Shown here: piece after piece, positions 63,767-64,000 of the stretch
Numbering within the stretch: the first letter of the stretch is position 1
Layout of the letters: each line of letters starts with the position of its first letter
Source: Corythoichthys intestinalis
Lineage: Eukaryota; Chordata; Actinopteri; Syngnathiformes; Syngnathidae
Assembly: GCF_030265065.1 (NCBI RefSeq)
Contig: NC_080395.1
Coordinates: forward strand, 8,116,001-8,180,000
Reading direction: 5' to 3'
DNA length: 64,000 bases
Position numbers and translations under genes: made by a program
The notes under the pieces: model-generated
Databases searched by the model: none
What the model was told of the DNA's origin: nothing
What the model saw: the letters and a program-made list of their open reading frames with translations, nothing else

Positions 63767-64000
63767 ACCCCAACGCTACTCTCTCGTCGTTAAAAAACAA
63801 TGGCACCTAGCTCCGCCTCGACTTTCAATCACTTGTCGTGACGTCGCCGCCCCATTCGGCTGTTTCCGGAACACTTTCGGTAGTGTTCGTCATTTTCGAT
63901 CTATTTTCGATAATTGCTCATTAATGTGATTGATTTTTTTGTTAACTTTATCAATATTTGTTATCTTGGCGCATAACGGTTCTATTGATGTCTCACACCC
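63767..64000. other. Sequence upstream of the third THAP exon
   Basis: Contains GTGACGTCGCCGCC, a CRE-like CpG site also seen near the ends of the other THAP elements. No terminus recognised. Confidence 0.4.

Larger units (their letters stand above)
62467..64000. mobile_element. Further THAP-bearing element, right end outside window
   Basis: Sequence changes at 62467 (GGGATGTAGCGCCCTGGG). A plus-strand acidic frame and a minus-strand THAP exon face each other, as in the ISL2EU-like copies. No inverse of the left end is seen before the window ends. Confidence 0.45.

Overview
The window reads as nuclear DNA of a teleost fish. The protein genes are C2H2 zinc-finger (ZNF) genes of the KQEE/KSEE-linker type that is abundant in ray-finned fish. 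The rest is packed with fish-typical DNA transposons: Tc1/mariner, many hAT elements with 8-bp target duplications, and THAP-bearing elements. L2-like and L1/Tx1-like LINE pieces and a Penelope-like fragment are also present. No tRNA, rRNA, CRISPR or prokaryotic operon structure was seen.

Backbone: a tandem ZNF cluster, all on the plus strand. Gene 1 (1-1992, 5' cut by the window edge) belongs to a divergent subfamily with 19 fingers. Genes 2-5 have terminal exons at 16879-18321, 34716-36158, 45346-46684 and 54859-56214. They are products of segmental duplication of one unit: promoter-like CpG segment, non-coding exon 1, short exon 2 ending ATGAGG|GTAAGA, intron carrying a Tc1-type element, finger exon, then a 3' flank with a hAT relic. 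A promoter remnant of a sixth unit lies around 58662-59980. I predict that translation starts at the ATG six bases before the exon 2 donor, because the splice phase fits exactly. Gene 4 has a 17-bp deletion that separates this start from its fingers. Gene 3 has lost the consensus exon 1 donor. Gene 5 has its first exon split by 2.6 kb of insertions. All four end at a shared frameshift that cuts off a further finger.

Between the genes lie nested insertions whose order can be read from target duplications. A 5.1-kb hAT (7235-12319) holds a 4.4-kb element with an unrecognised split gene. A 4.1-kb hAT (22537-26625) holds a THAP element that holds two further hATs. A 5.1-kb hAT (27851-32913) holds a nearly intact Tc1 and three more layers. 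Two minimal hATs used the same 8-bp target, CTCTATGG.

The most distinctive system is a set of AT-flanked elements (2131-3765, 22810-25900, 40444-41482, 50311-51330, 51421-52426, 61606-62466). They keep only the outward ends of a two-gene transposon: a first exon encoding a THAP finger at one end and a first exon encoding the N-terminus of a SWIM/YqaJ-like protein at the other. Both exons point inward and both end in good splice donors. This looks like an ISL2EU-like family. A THAP exon facing an acidic reading frame at 62467-64000 may be a third, different relative. A second curiosity is an 875-bp retroposon (43863-44737) that carries an intact 142-codon frame for a single-pass membrane protein I do not recognise, on a LINE-type 3' tail.
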